The notes beneath the pieces were generated by a model. It was not told where the DNA came from, did no database searches, and saw only the letters and a list, made by a program, of their open reading frames with translations. A DNA stretch of 55,311 nt, taken from Anaerolineales bacterium. Its GTDB lineage: Bacteria > Chloroflexota > Anaerolineae > Anaerolineales > Villigracilaceae. Location of the stretch: contig JAFGKO010000061.1 of the NCBI GenBank assembly GCA_016928525.1, positions 1 through 55,311 of the forward strand, given 5' to 3'. Both the position numbers and the translations under genes were made by a program. Of this stretch, positions 42,971 to 50,212 are shown piece after piece (within the stretch, counting starts at the first letter, position 1; the number at the start of each line of letters is the position of its first letter).

Positions 42971-43190
42971 AACAAAAAGGCGGATGGGGGTTACCCATCC
43001 GCCAACTTGCATTTCGTGCTTATGTGGAGGAAAGAGAGGAACCAAACGCTTATCGTCGCTAGGGACTTTCGGCTCGAAAGCTAAGTGCTCTTCGCCGGTT
43101 TAAGGGGTCCCAGTCTTTCCTCGGTTGTAGCTTTCAATCAATGTTTCGATGAGCACCTCCTTCTGATAGGGAAGCGACTATCTGTAATTA
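42971..43190 (-). ncRNA. Candidate structured minus-strand RNA with own terminator
   Basis: No coding frame of note. On the minus strand GAGGAAAG (43,122-43,115) pairs with CTTTCCTC (43,034-43,027), then GGGACC (43,111-43,106) with GGTTCC (43,043-43,038), enclosing the hairpin CTTTCG-AGC-CGAAAG (43,080-43,066). Downstream is a 10-bp terminator stem followed by TTTTTGTTT on this strand. Upstream, TTGACG and a TATACT/TATGAT-rich stretch could be a promoter. It is not RNase P, SRP or tmRNA as far as I can judge. An AAGGAGGT without a good start codon lies at its 5' part. Confidence 0.5.
42979..43003 (-). terminator. Intrinsic terminator, minus strand
   Basis: GGCGGATGGG (42,979-42,988) pairs with CCCATCCGCC (42,994-43,003), loop of 5. 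The T-run TTTTTGTTT is on the minus strand, so it ends minus-strand transcription, although it also follows the epimerase gene. Confidence 0.75.
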
Positions 43191-43315
43191 TCATACACTA
43201 AAAGTATAAAATTTACATTAAAAATTACCGTCAAATTTGTAAACGATTCCCCTACGTTTGTGCGATCCATTGCAAACAAACAATAGAACTTTATGTAATT
43301 TTCTTGATTGTGCGA

Positions 43316-43340
43316 TATAATGCAAGTTGTCAGACAACTT
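43316..43340 (+). promoter_or_regulatory. Promoter -10 and 17-base palindromic operator before the PLP enzyme
   Basis: TATAAT at 43,316-43,321 is followed by AAGTTGTCAGACAACTT (43,324-43,340), a perfect odd palindrome at the predicted transcription start. Its TTGTCAGACAA core fits the TnGTnnnACnA pattern of FadR-subfamily GntR operators. The -35 region is poor. No FadR-type gene is in the window. Confidence 0.5.
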
Positions 43341-43367
43341 CCTCCGTTTTACAAGGAGCTTCCCTAA

Positions 43368-44834
43368 ATGACTACAATCGATCTTACCATCCATAAAGAA
43401 CGTCGCGCCCGTGCCATCCGGCGTGCCCGCGAGCGCAATATCGTCATCCCAACCTATGCCCAGATGAAAGATCCGTCCAAAATTCCGGCCAAAGTCAAAG
43501 AAGAACTCAAAAACATTGGCTTATGGGACGTACATCCGCGTAACCTGTTCCGCATTACCTGGAAGAACGAACCGGTCGCTTCGGGCGGGACCTTTGGCGG
43601 CGTTAACTACCTTGAGCTGCCCTCCTCGCTGACGGGCGTCCCGGCGCGCATTATCGTGCTGGTGGGCAAGTGGTTCCCGACCGGCGCGCACAAGGTTGGG
43701 GCGGCCTTCGGTTGCCTCGTGCCGCGGCTGGTGACAGGCCAGTTCGACCCAACCACCCAAAAGGCAGTTTGGCCGTCTACCGGAAATTATTGCCGTGGTG
43801 GCGCCTATGACTCGGCCCTGCTTGCCTGCGAATCGATTGCCATCCTACCTGAAGAAATGAGCCAGGAACGCTTTGAGTGGCTGGCGAATATCGCCGGCGA
43901 GACCATCAAGACGCCCGGTTCCGAATCGAACGTCAAAGAAATTTTTGACAAGTGCTGGGAGTTGCGCAACTCTGGCGAAGACTTGATGATCTTCAATCAA
44001 TTTGACGAGTTTGGAAATTATATGTGGCACTACGAAGTGACTGGCCACGCCATGGAAGAAGTGCTTCAGCAGGTCATGGGTCCCAATGACCGTTATCGCG
44101 GCCTGGCCTCTGCCACTGGTTCGGCCGGGACGATTGCCAGCGGCGATTACATGAAGCAACTTTTCCCGGATAGCAAGATCGTTGCCAGCGAAGCCCTGCA
44201 ATGCCCGACCCTGCTCGAAAACGGGTTCGGCGCGCACCGTATCGAGGGGATTGGCGACAAGCACGTGCCCTGGATTCATAACTCCAAGAACACCGACATG
44301 GTTGTAGCGATTGATGACCAGGCTGTGGTCAATCTTAGCCGTCTGTTCAACGAAGAGAGCGGGCGCGCCTTCCTGGTCGAGCAGGGCGTGCCGGAAGGGA
44401 TCGTCGGTCAACTTGATTTGCTCGGATTCTCTAGTATCTCCAACGTACTGTCAGCGATCAAAGCTGCCAAGTACTACGAGATGGGCGAGAACGACATCAT
44501 GCTGACCGTGCTGACCGACTCGATGGAACTGTACCGCTCGCGCCTGCTTGAGATGCACCAGGAAATTGGCGAATACACCGAGAAAGCTGCCGCCGCCGAC
44601 TTCGCGCGTTACCTGCACGGCCAGAGCACCGACAACCTGGAAGAGCTGCGCTACACGGACCGCCGCCGCATCCACAATCTGAAATACTTCACCTGGGTCG
44701 AGCAACAGGGCAAGACTTACAATGAGATCCAGGAAATGTGGTACCAGCCGAACTACTGGGAAGGCGTCCAGAAGCAGGCTGATGAGATCGACGAGTTGAT
44801 CGTGGAATTCAACAAAGAAGTTGGGTTGATGTAG
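43368..44834 (+). CDS. Fold-type-II PLP enzyme of unassigned reaction, 488 residues
   Basis: PLP-binding Lys 109 sits in FPTGAHKVGAA (compare tryptophan synthase beta, TGAHK). The substrate loop is PSTGNYCRGG (136-145), and the glycine-rich phosphate cup is ATGSAGTIASG near 250. It is longer than cysteine synthase (about 310) and has an N-terminal basic helix (KERRARAIRRARERN) and a 100-residue C-terminal helical tail. Databases may call it a cysteine-synthase-like or beta subunit protein. It is clearly not the threonine synthase at 21,082. Diaminopropionate ammonia-lyase (YgeX), expected in yge-type clusters, has a different Lys motif. Strong ribosome site CAAGGAG. Confidence 0.8.
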   Translation: MTTIDLTIHKERRARAIRRARERNIVIPTYAQMKDPSKIPAKVKEELKNIGLWDVHPRNLFRITWKNEPVASGGTFGGVNYLELPSSLTGVPARIIVLVGKWFPTGAHKVGAAFGCLVPRLVTGQFDPTTQKAVWPSTGNYCRGGAYDSALLACESIAILPEEMSQERFEWLANIAGETIKTPGSESNVKEIFDKCWELRNSGEDLMIFNQFDEFGNYMWHYEVTGHAMEEVLQQVMGPNDRYRGLASATGSAGTIASGDYMKQLFPDSKIVASEALQCPTLLENGFGAHRIEGIGDKHVPWIHNSKNTDMVVAIDDQAVVNLSRLFNEESGRAFLVEQGVPEGIVGQLDLLGFSSISNVLSAIKAAKYYEMGENDIMLTVLTDSMELYRSRLLEMHQEIGEYTEKAAAADFARYLHGQSTDNLEELRYTDRRRIHNLKYFTWVEQQGKTYNEIQEMWYQPNYWEGVQKQADEIDELIVEFNKEVGLM

Positions 44835-44891
44835 GACGTAGATGCTTCGAGCGGGTCTTAGACCTGCCCGGGGCCTACTGGTAAATTTGCC

Positions 44892-44920
44892 TTGACAATT
44901 CCTGTCTCTCATTCTATAAA
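44892..44920 (+). promoter_or_regulatory. Strong promoter of the 54-residue basic protein
   Basis: TTGACA (44,892-44,897), 17 bases, TATAAA (44,915-44,920). The predicted start near 44,927 gives a 26-base leader with TAGGAGG. Confidence 0.75.
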
Positions 44921-44952
44921 GAGGATGACAAAATAAACTTTAGGAGGTAAAA

Positions 44953-45117
44953 ATGGCAGGTGAACGAAAGAGTGAGATTAATCGCCGCCGGCACCGCAAG
45001 GCCAAGCTCAAGAAGCTACGTGCCCGCCTGGCGGAGACGAGTAACAAAGCCGAGAAGGAAAAGATCATCGCGAAGATCCGGAAAATAAGCCCGGCAGCGT
45101 CTGTCGAGGTGAAATAG
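44953..45117 (+). CDS. Small basic conserved protein, 54 residues
   Basis: The reading starts MAGERKSEINRRRHRKAKLK, and about 40 percent of the residues are Lys or Arg. It forms one or two amphipathic helices and ends with AASVEVK. It has its own near-consensus promoter, a strong ribosome site (TAGGAGG, 7 bases before ATG) and an excellent terminator, so it is a highly expressed single gene. Similar short Arg/Lys-rich proteins (DUF6800-like, from memory) occur in several phyla with unknown function. RNA or ribosome binding is a reasonable guess. Confidence 0.75.
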   Translation: MAGERKSEINRRRHRKAKLKKLRARLAETSNKAEKEKIIAKIRKISPAASVEVK

Positions 45118-45125
45118 CAAGCTTG

Positions 45126-45151
45126 AAACGGGAGCACCTGCTCCCGTTTTT
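45126..45151 (+). terminator. Intrinsic terminator of the small basic protein gene
   Basis: AAACGGGAGC (45,126-45,135), loop ACCT, GCTCCCGTTT (45,140-45,149), then TTC. Ten perfect base pairs. Confidence 0.85.
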
Positions 45152-45206
45152 CGAATAAACTTCCAAGCTGGAGTGGGACAAAGCGAAACATCAGAACGCT
45201 TGCGGC

Positions 45207-45212
45207 TATAAT
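45207..45212 (+). promoter_or_regulatory. TATAAT -10 box placed for a leaderless transcript
   Basis: TATAAT ends 6 bases before the ATG at 45,219, and there is no ribosome site between. Transcription would begin at or next to the start codon. Confidence 0.4.
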
Positions 45213-45218
45213 ATAGTC

Positions 45219-45788
45219 ATGCTTTCAAAAACAGACCTAGTTCTTGTCTGCTTGTTGCCATCGCCGCGGGATATGGAAATCGCGCGGTTGCTGGGCTGGT
45301 ATCGTATCCCGCTGCGCACCGCGCCCAAGGTTGTGGCTGTGGACTATCTGGCTTTTTATCAACCCGGGAGTTTTGGCGAACGCGCCGGCAGGGTCGAGTT
45401 CGTCGCTCCAGTTCAGGGTCATGAGTTGGTTAACCGCGCCGAGTTGCTCAAAGACGAGGCAGACCATCCGCGTGCAAATGAGGAATACTTCAAAGTGCAG
45501 ATCGGCCCGCTGGAACGCCTCAGCAGGCCCATCGTTGCGGAAAAGTGGCGACGGCTCACCTTTTTGTATACAACAGGGGAGTATTTGCTCAAGGCGCAGA
45601 CCTTGAATGACCTGGTCGTCCAATCCGATGAGCGGGCTTTATTGTGGCAATCCCTGCGCGAGCGGGCGGAGCAGCATCAGCAATACAAAGTGGACATGCC
45701 GGATGATATCGATCCGGCCGTTTTGATCGCGCTGTTGGGAATAAAAGAATTGCAGGCAGATTATGGAACAAAGGAGGATGAATGGTAG
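45219..45788 (+). CDS. Conserved hypothetical protein, 189 residues
   Basis: Not a recognised family. It starts LVLVCLLPSPRDMEIARLLGWYRIPLRTAP and has an alpha/beta pattern with no membrane span. The end is helical (RERAEQHQQYK). It overlaps the DUF2270 gene by 7 bases, and that gene overlaps the hydantoinase gene by 4, so the three form one operon. This may hint at a role in hydantoin or purine metabolism. The start may be leaderless. Confidence 0.65.
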   Translation: MLSKTDLVLVCLLPSPRDMEIARLLGWYRIPLRTAPKVVAVDYLAFYQPGSFGERAGRVEFVAPVQGHELVNRAELLKDEADHPRANEEYFKVQIGPLERLSRPIVAEKWRRLTFLYTTGEYLLKAQTLNDLVVQSDERALLWQSLRERAEQHQQYKVDMPDDIDPAVLIALLGIKELQADYGTKEDEW

Positions 45789-46834
45789 CAGAAAGACGAG
45801 ATGAAAGTTCGCAACCTCCTCCAGAACCCGTCTGGACCTACCGCGGCTACCAGCTCAAAGCCAGCGAGTTCACCACGGCGATGGTGCACTTCTTCCGCGC
45901 TGAAGTGTCGCGCGCCAATGTCTGGCGACAGCGGTTGGATGCGACCACTAACTGGGCAGTCGTGACAACTGGGGCAGTCATATCATTTGCCTTCACACAG
46001 GCGCAATATGGGCACGTTGTCATCTTACTTGACCTGATCCTGGTAACCATGTTCCTGGTGATCGAGGCGCGTCGTTATCGTTATTACGAACTTTGGTCTT
46101 ATCGTGTGCGGCTGATGGAAACGGACTTCTTTTCATCCATGCTCGTTCCGCCGTTTCGGCCATCGGGGGATTGGGCCGAATCGCTGGCTGAGAGTTTGTT
46201 ACATCCCCAATTCCCGATTTCTGAGCTAGAAGCATTTGGGCGTCGTTTGCGACGTAACTACCTTTGGATCTACACCACCATAACGCTGGCCTGGATTGCC
46301 AAGATAGCGCTATTTCCCGTTCCAGCTTATTCCTTATCAGAGTATGCGCCTCGTGCCGCAATCGGCCCTATTCGCGGAGAATGGGTGATCATGTTTGTGA
46401 TAGTAATGCTAATTGGGGCTATCGCCATCGGTATTCTTACTGTTGGTTTGCAGCATTCCTCAGGTGAAGTCTTGCCCCGTTATGGCCTTCCTGAAGGCAT
46501 TTTTGGCGGCTCCCCCCGATCTTTTATTGAAGGCGCTCCCTGGTATCGTTTGACGCGCAAACGCCAGCAAATTCTGACATTGATTATCACCGATAAACCT
46601 GAAAAAGTCTCCAGTTGTATTCTGCAGGAAATGAGCCGTGGCGCGACAATGATCTCTGGCAAGGGCGCTTATACCGGCCAGGAACATTCTGTGATGATGT
46701 GTGCGCTTACGGTTACAGAAATCCCGCAATTAAAGGCTTTGGTTTCCGAGGCTGACCCCAATGCCTTTGTGGTGGTCATCCCGGCGCGGGGCGTATTTGG
46801 GAAGGGCTTCATGCCGTTGGAGAAGGAAGAATGA
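45782..46834 (+). CDS. Membrane protein, DUF2270 fused to DUF2179-like domain
   Basis: 350 residues. The first half (EFTTAMVHFFRAEVSRANVWRQR-like, with RANVWRQRLDATTNWAV near 45-61, two spans near 60-95, then RRYRYYELWSYRVRLME) is DUF2270-like. Two further spans lie near 160-180 and 198-222. The last 95 residues (RQQILTLIITDKPEKVSS, then KGAYTGQEHSVMMCAL) are a DUF2179 cytosolic domain as found on YitT proteins. The fusion of the two is unusual. The function is unknown; the DUF2179 part probably binds a small ligand. Confidence 0.75.
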   Translation: MVAERRDESSQPPPEPVWTYRGYQLKASEFTTAMVHFFRAEVSRANVWRQRLDATTNWAVVTTGAVISFAFTQAQYGHVVILLDLILVTMFLVIEARRYRYYELWSYRVRLMETDFFSSMLVPPFRPSGDWAESLAESLLHPQFPISELEAFGRRLRRNYLWIYTTITLAWIAKIALFPVPAYSLSEYAPRAAIGPIRGEWVIMFVIVMLIGAIAIGILTVGLQHSSGEVLPRYGLPEGIFGGSPRSFIEGAPWYRLTRKRQQILTLIITDKPEKVSSCILQEMSRGATMISGKGAYTGQEHSVMMCALTVTEIPQLKALVSEADPNAFVVVIPARGVFGKGFMPLEKEE

Positions 46835-48243
46835 AAAAGCTCATTAAAAATGGAACGCTCATCACCGCCTCCGACACATTCCAGGCGGACATACTTGTCG
46901 ATGGCGAGAAGATTGTGGAGATCGGCCAATCGCTTCATGTCCCGGACGCCGGGCCTGTGGACGCTGCGAACAAGCTGGTCCTACCCGGCGGCGTGGACCC
47001 GCACACGCACTTCGACCTGGAGATGTTCGACACGGTTTCATCCGACGACCACTACACCGGCCATAAAGCGGCAGCCTTTGGCGGCACGACCACGGTGATC
47101 GATTTCGTGGTACAGGAGCCGCAAGGCTTCAAGCATTCTGTGGATTTATGGTTCCAAAAGGCCGAGAAAGCCGCTATCGACTACTCTTTCCACATGAATC
47201 TGACGCATTTCGACGAAAATGTAGCCAGGGACATCCCATCCCTGGTGGAGATGGGTATTACAACCCTCAAAGTTTTCACCGCCTACAACGGACGTCTGCG
47301 CCTGGATGATGGCAGCATCTTTACAGCCTTGCGGATAGCCAAAGAAAACGGTATGCTGGTCATGCTGCATGCAGAAAACGGGGATGTGATCGAGCAACTG
47401 GTTACTGACGCACTGAACGCTGGTCACTGGCAACCGGAGTGGCACGCGCTAACGAGACCGGCTTGGGGCGCAGCCGAGGCCGGTTTGCGGGTGGCAGGCA
47501 TGGCGTCTGTGGCGGATGCGCCGCTCTACATTGTCCACATGAATGCGGCCGGCGAGGTCGATATGCTTAAGTACGCGCGCGAGCATGGCGTCAAAGTGAT
47601 GGGCGAGACTTGCCCGCAGTACCTGTTCTTCACCATCGACCATTTGCGCCGTCCTGATGGCGCCAAGTGGATTTGCTCGCCGCCCATGCGCACGGCAGAC
47701 GACAATACGCGTTTGTGGGAAGGCCTGGCGGATGGTACTATCCAAACCATAGGCACGGATCATTGCCCGTTTTTCTTCGACGGGATGAAGCCAATTATGT
47801 ACGAAGGGAGAGAGATCGCCATCCCCGGTAAGGAACTGGGCGCGGACGATTTCACCAAGATCCCCAACGGGCTGCCCGGCGTGGGCGACCGCCTGCCGGT
47901 GCTGTGGACCTATGGCGTGCGCGCCGGGAAGATGACAGCCAACCAGTTCGTGGCGTTGAACGCGACCAACCCGGCCAAGATTTTCGGCCTGTACCCTCGC
48001 AAGGGTGCGCTGCTCCCCGGTTCGGATGCGGACATCCTCATCTGGGACCCGGAAAAAAAGGTGAAATACGGCGTGGCACATGCGCAGCACCGCACCGACT
48101 ATAACCTGTACGAAGGCTGGGAATTGGTCGGCTACCTGGAAAAGGTGTTCCTGCGCGGCGAGTTGATTGTGGATGGGGAGCAATGGCTGGGGAAGCGGGG
48201 TGGAGGTCAGTTTTTGAAGCGCGGAGAGGGTATGGTTTTGTGA
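46831..48243 (+). CDS. hyuA: Dihydropyrimidinase / D-hydantoinase
   Basis: 470 residues, usual length. The metal ligands are HTH (His 58 and His 60, in GGVDPHTHFDLEM), the carboxylated Lys is 147 in TTLKVFTAY, and the Asp of GTDHCPF lies near residue 308. It opens hydantoin or dihydropyrimidine rings by hydrolysis in the cytoplasm. E. coli HyuA in the yge cluster is a close functional parallel. Together with the YgeW-like enzyme and carbamate kinase earlier in the window, it could act in purine ring breakdown. It overlaps the DUF2270 gene by 4 bases. Confidence 0.93.
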   Translation: MKKLIKNGTLITASDTFQADILVDGEKIVEIGQSLHVPDAGPVDAANKLVLPGGVDPHTHFDLEMFDTVSSDDHYTGHKAAAFGGTTTVIDFVVQEPQGFKHSVDLWFQKAEKAAIDYSFHMNLTHFDENVARDIPSLVEMGITTLKVFTAYNGRLRLDDGSIFTALRIAKENGMLVMLHAENGDVIEQLVTDALNAGHWQPEWHALTRPAWGAAEAGLRVAGMASVADAPLYIVHMNAAGEVDMLKYAREHGVKVMGETCPQYLFFTIDHLRRPDGAKWICSPPMRTADDNTRLWEGLADGTIQTIGTDHCPFFFDGMKPIMYEGREIAIPGKELGADDFTKIPNGLPGVGDRLPVLWTYGVRAGKMTANQFVALNATNPAKIFGLYPRKGALLPGSDADILIWDPEKKVKYGVAHAQHRTDYNLYEGWELVGYLEKVFLRGELIVDGEQWLGKRGGGQFLKRGEGMVL

Positions 48244-48278
48244 TGGTATAGCGGCAAAGTTGTAGGTGGTAGTGAAAA

Positions 48279-48377
48279 AATCCCGAAGGGATGACATGAT
48301 TCACATCTTGTGACACCCCTTTGGGGTTGCAAGAAATACCAATCTTTGTTCCAAAATTGTTCCATCCCTTCGGGATT
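48279..48377. repeat. Inverted pair of CCCTTCGGG-type dispersed repeats
   Basis: AATCCCGAAGGGATG (48,279-48,293) and CATCCCTTCGGGATT (48,363-48,377) are exact reverse complements, each itself nearly palindromic, with ACCCCTTTGGGGT between them. The right copy touches the stop of the GNAT gene. It probably doubles as a bidirectional terminator between convergent genes. Confidence 0.75.
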
Positions 48378-48894
48378 AGTGGGTCTTGGATAAATTCACG
48401 TTTACAAGAATTTGAGGCGCGTCTTCCTTTGCCATTGACAGGCGCGCTACCACTTCGTCATCCTCCCATTCACCCGTTTCTGTGAAGCCCAGTTTGTGAT
48501 AGAGATGTTTTGCGGGGTTATCTGGTGAATAAGAAAGCGCAAAGCTTTGGTAGTCGTTTTGTTCTCCCAGCATCCTAATTGCTGCTTGCACTGCCTGCCG
48601 TCCATAGCCTCGACGCTGATGTTTTTGGTCGATCAGGATGCCTCCCAACCAGCAACTTCCATCCGCCTCATCTACAGCCCACATCATGAAGCCAATGACC
48701 TGCTCGCCTAAATAAATTGCGAGCGGTTGCCAAAGCCCGCCGTAACTGCACAGTGCCAGGTAATAGCTCGGCTCGGCGACAAATTCCCGTTGCGGCTCGG
48801 CCACTTGGAGCTTTGCCACCTCGCGCCAGTTGTCGCGGGTTATCGGACGCAATGTCACTTTGTTTTTGTAACTTTTCAATCTGCTTGAACCCAT
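48376..48894 (-). CDS. GNAT-family N-acetyltransferase
   Basis: 172 residues. VTLRPITRDNWREV at the start, then GGILIDQKHQRRGYGRQAV as the acetyl-CoA loop (Q/RxxGxG/A) near residue 94, and AKHLYHKLGFTETGEW at the end of the fold. It is similar in layout to spermine/spermidine acetyltransferases (BltD type). The substrate is not determined. Confidence 0.88.
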   Translation of the reverse strand: MGSSRLKSYKNKVTLRPITRDNWREVAKLQVAEPQREFVAEPSYYLALCSYGGLWQPLAIYLGEQVIGFMMWAVDEADGSCWLGGILIDQKHQRRGYGRQAVQAAIRMLGEQNDYQSFALSYSPDNPAKHLYHKLGFTETGEWEDDEVVARLSMAKEDAPQILVNVNLSKTH

Positions 48895-48952
48895 AATGTA
48901 TATCCTCTCTTATTTAGAAGTAGCAGCGGATGGGTGCACGCAGACCCGCTGC

Positions 48953-49426
48953 CTATGGTTTAATCAGCCCACCGTGGTAAAGGAGTTCATACACCCTGAC
49001 GTGATCTTGGGTGATCCATTCCAGCCCCGTAAATGATTCCAGATTACCCTGGCTTGTATCTGTGTACGTGCCGTTCCCGGTCTCATGTTCGAACCCGCCT
49101 AGAAAACGTCCATTCTGATACATCAGCGACAGGCTCTCTTTGATAATCTGTCCTGCTTCTGCCGCGCTGATCTTCTCCGGCTCGATGATTCTTCCGTAAT
49201 AATTCATAGCCCAGACTGGCTCGTTCTCGTAATAGACAACTTCCTGTCCGATGAAATCGGTGCCCCCGAAATAACTGTCCAGGTAGGAAAATGGGCCTTC
49301 CTGGAACTTCAAATCGTGTGATCCAGGTCTGCATGATGCCGTTTTCTCGCCATCACCGACATAGGTTGCAGCCTTGGCCTGGACGATGAATTGCTCGAGC
49401 TGTTGCAAGGAAAATTTTGATTCCAT
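48953..49426 (-). CDS. DUF5680-like protein
   Basis: 157 residues from ATG 49,426; a TTG at 49,441 or an ATG at 49,432 are alternative starts. Residues LEQFIVQAKAATYVGDGE, then YLDSYFGGTDFIGQEVVY and WAMNYYGRI are typical of DUF5680, a domain often found next to or fused with XRE regulators. Function unknown. Soluble, no signal peptide. Confidence 0.75.
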   Translation of the reverse strand: MESKFSLQQLEQFIVQAKAATYVGDGEKTASCRPGSHDLKFQEGPFSYLDSYFGGTDFIGQEVVYYENEPVWAMNYYGRIIEPEKISAAEAGQIIKESLSLMYQNGRFLGGFEHETGNGTYTDTSQGNLESFTGLEWITQDHVRVYELLYHGGLIKP

Positions 49427-49458
49427 AGTCATTCTTCTCAATTTATGTGCTGTATTAT

Positions 49459-49518
49459 GACCGTCCCGAAGGTTCCCATAATTCAGGCATATACTGTACT
49501 CAAACCTTCGGGACGGTC
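49459..49518. repeat. 16-bp inverted repeat between DUF5680-like and PlsC genes
   Basis: GACCGTCCCGAAGGTT (49,459-49,474) and AACCTTCGGGACGGTC (49,503-49,518) are perfect reverse complements around a 28-base loop. It may terminate the minus-strand acyltransferase transcript. Confidence 0.75.
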
Positions 49519-49531
49519 TGTATAAGGTGCA

Positions 49532-50194
49532 TTATGAGTTCAACAGTTCTTTCAGTCTTGGGTGATCTTTGTATACGCCCCAGTGTTTCTCTGGCAGCAA
49601 AGCGGCAATGCGGCACATGATCTCGTCGGTATACTGTTTCAAAACCTCGTCTCGGTTTTCCCTTGTCAGGGGCGGCAGGGTGAAGGCCGGACCTGCCTTG
49701 AGCACAATGTGACTGCGCCGCAGACGTTTGAGATTGCCGAAGATGACCTTGTCTTCCGTCCCCGCAATCGCTACCGGGATGATCGGCTGCCCCAGGCGTG
49801 TTGCCAGGTAACTGACGCCCGGCTTGCCCTCGATCAATGCGCCGGTCCGGCTGCGGGTCCCTTCTGGTGCGATGACCAGATTTTTTCCCTCGTCCATCAA
49901 CGCCATGACTTTGCGCAGGGCTTTGATGTCCGGGTTGAAGCGGTCGATGAAAATGAAATTGAAGTATTTGCCCAGCCACCTGAAGAAAAGCTTCTTCTTC
50001 CACTTTTCGCCCACCAGGACGAACAGGTCCCAGCGGTCGAGGGCATAAAAGGCCAGCGGCGCGTCCACAATTCCCAGGTGGTTGGTGGCGATGACGAAAT
50101 TGCCTTCGGTGGGCAGGTGCTCATACCCGCTTACGTCTACGCGGGCGACCAGGTTGAAAATCAGGCGGATGAGGGTGCGAAGGATGTAGCGCAT
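49532..50194 (-). CDS. plsC: 1-acyl-glycerol-3-phosphate acyltransferase
   Basis: 220 residues. NHxxxxD motif in ATNHLGIVDAPLAFY near residue 37, the phosphate-binding FIDRFNPD, then the APEGTRS motif near residue 107, and PIIPVAIAGTED. It adds the second acyl chain to make phosphatidic acid at the membrane. It lies 18 bases after a paralogous gene on the same strand. The pair shares the C-terminal pattern EIMCRI, LLPEK, GVY, HPRLKELL, pointing to tandem duplication. Confidence 0.9.
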   Translation of the reverse strand: MRYILRTLIRLIFNLVARVDVSGYEHLPTEGNFVIATNHLGIVDAPLAFYALDRWDLFVLVGEKWKKKLFFRWLGKYFNFIFIDRFNPDIKALRKVMALMDEGKNLVIAPEGTRSRTGALIEGKPGVSYLATRLGQPIIPVAIAGTEDKVIFGNLKRLRRSHIVLKAGPAFTLPPLTRENRDEVLKQYTDEIMCRIAALLPEKHWGVYKDHPRLKELLNS

Positions 50195-50212
50195 AATGGT
50201 TTTGTCGGTGGG

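Noticed and set aside
43027..43122. RNase P RNA, suggested by GAGGAAAG on the minus strand
   Set aside because: The element is far too short and lacks the rest of the conserved core.
43153..43162. CACCTCCTT on the + strand, like the 16S rRNA 3' end
   Set aside because: It is only the complement of an AAGGAGGT stretch on the minus strand; no rRNA sequence surrounds it.
43368..44834. Diaminopropionate ammonia-lyase YgeX
   Set aside because: Its Lys motif (GAHKVGA) and extra tails differ from the FKxLGGxYA pattern of that enzyme.
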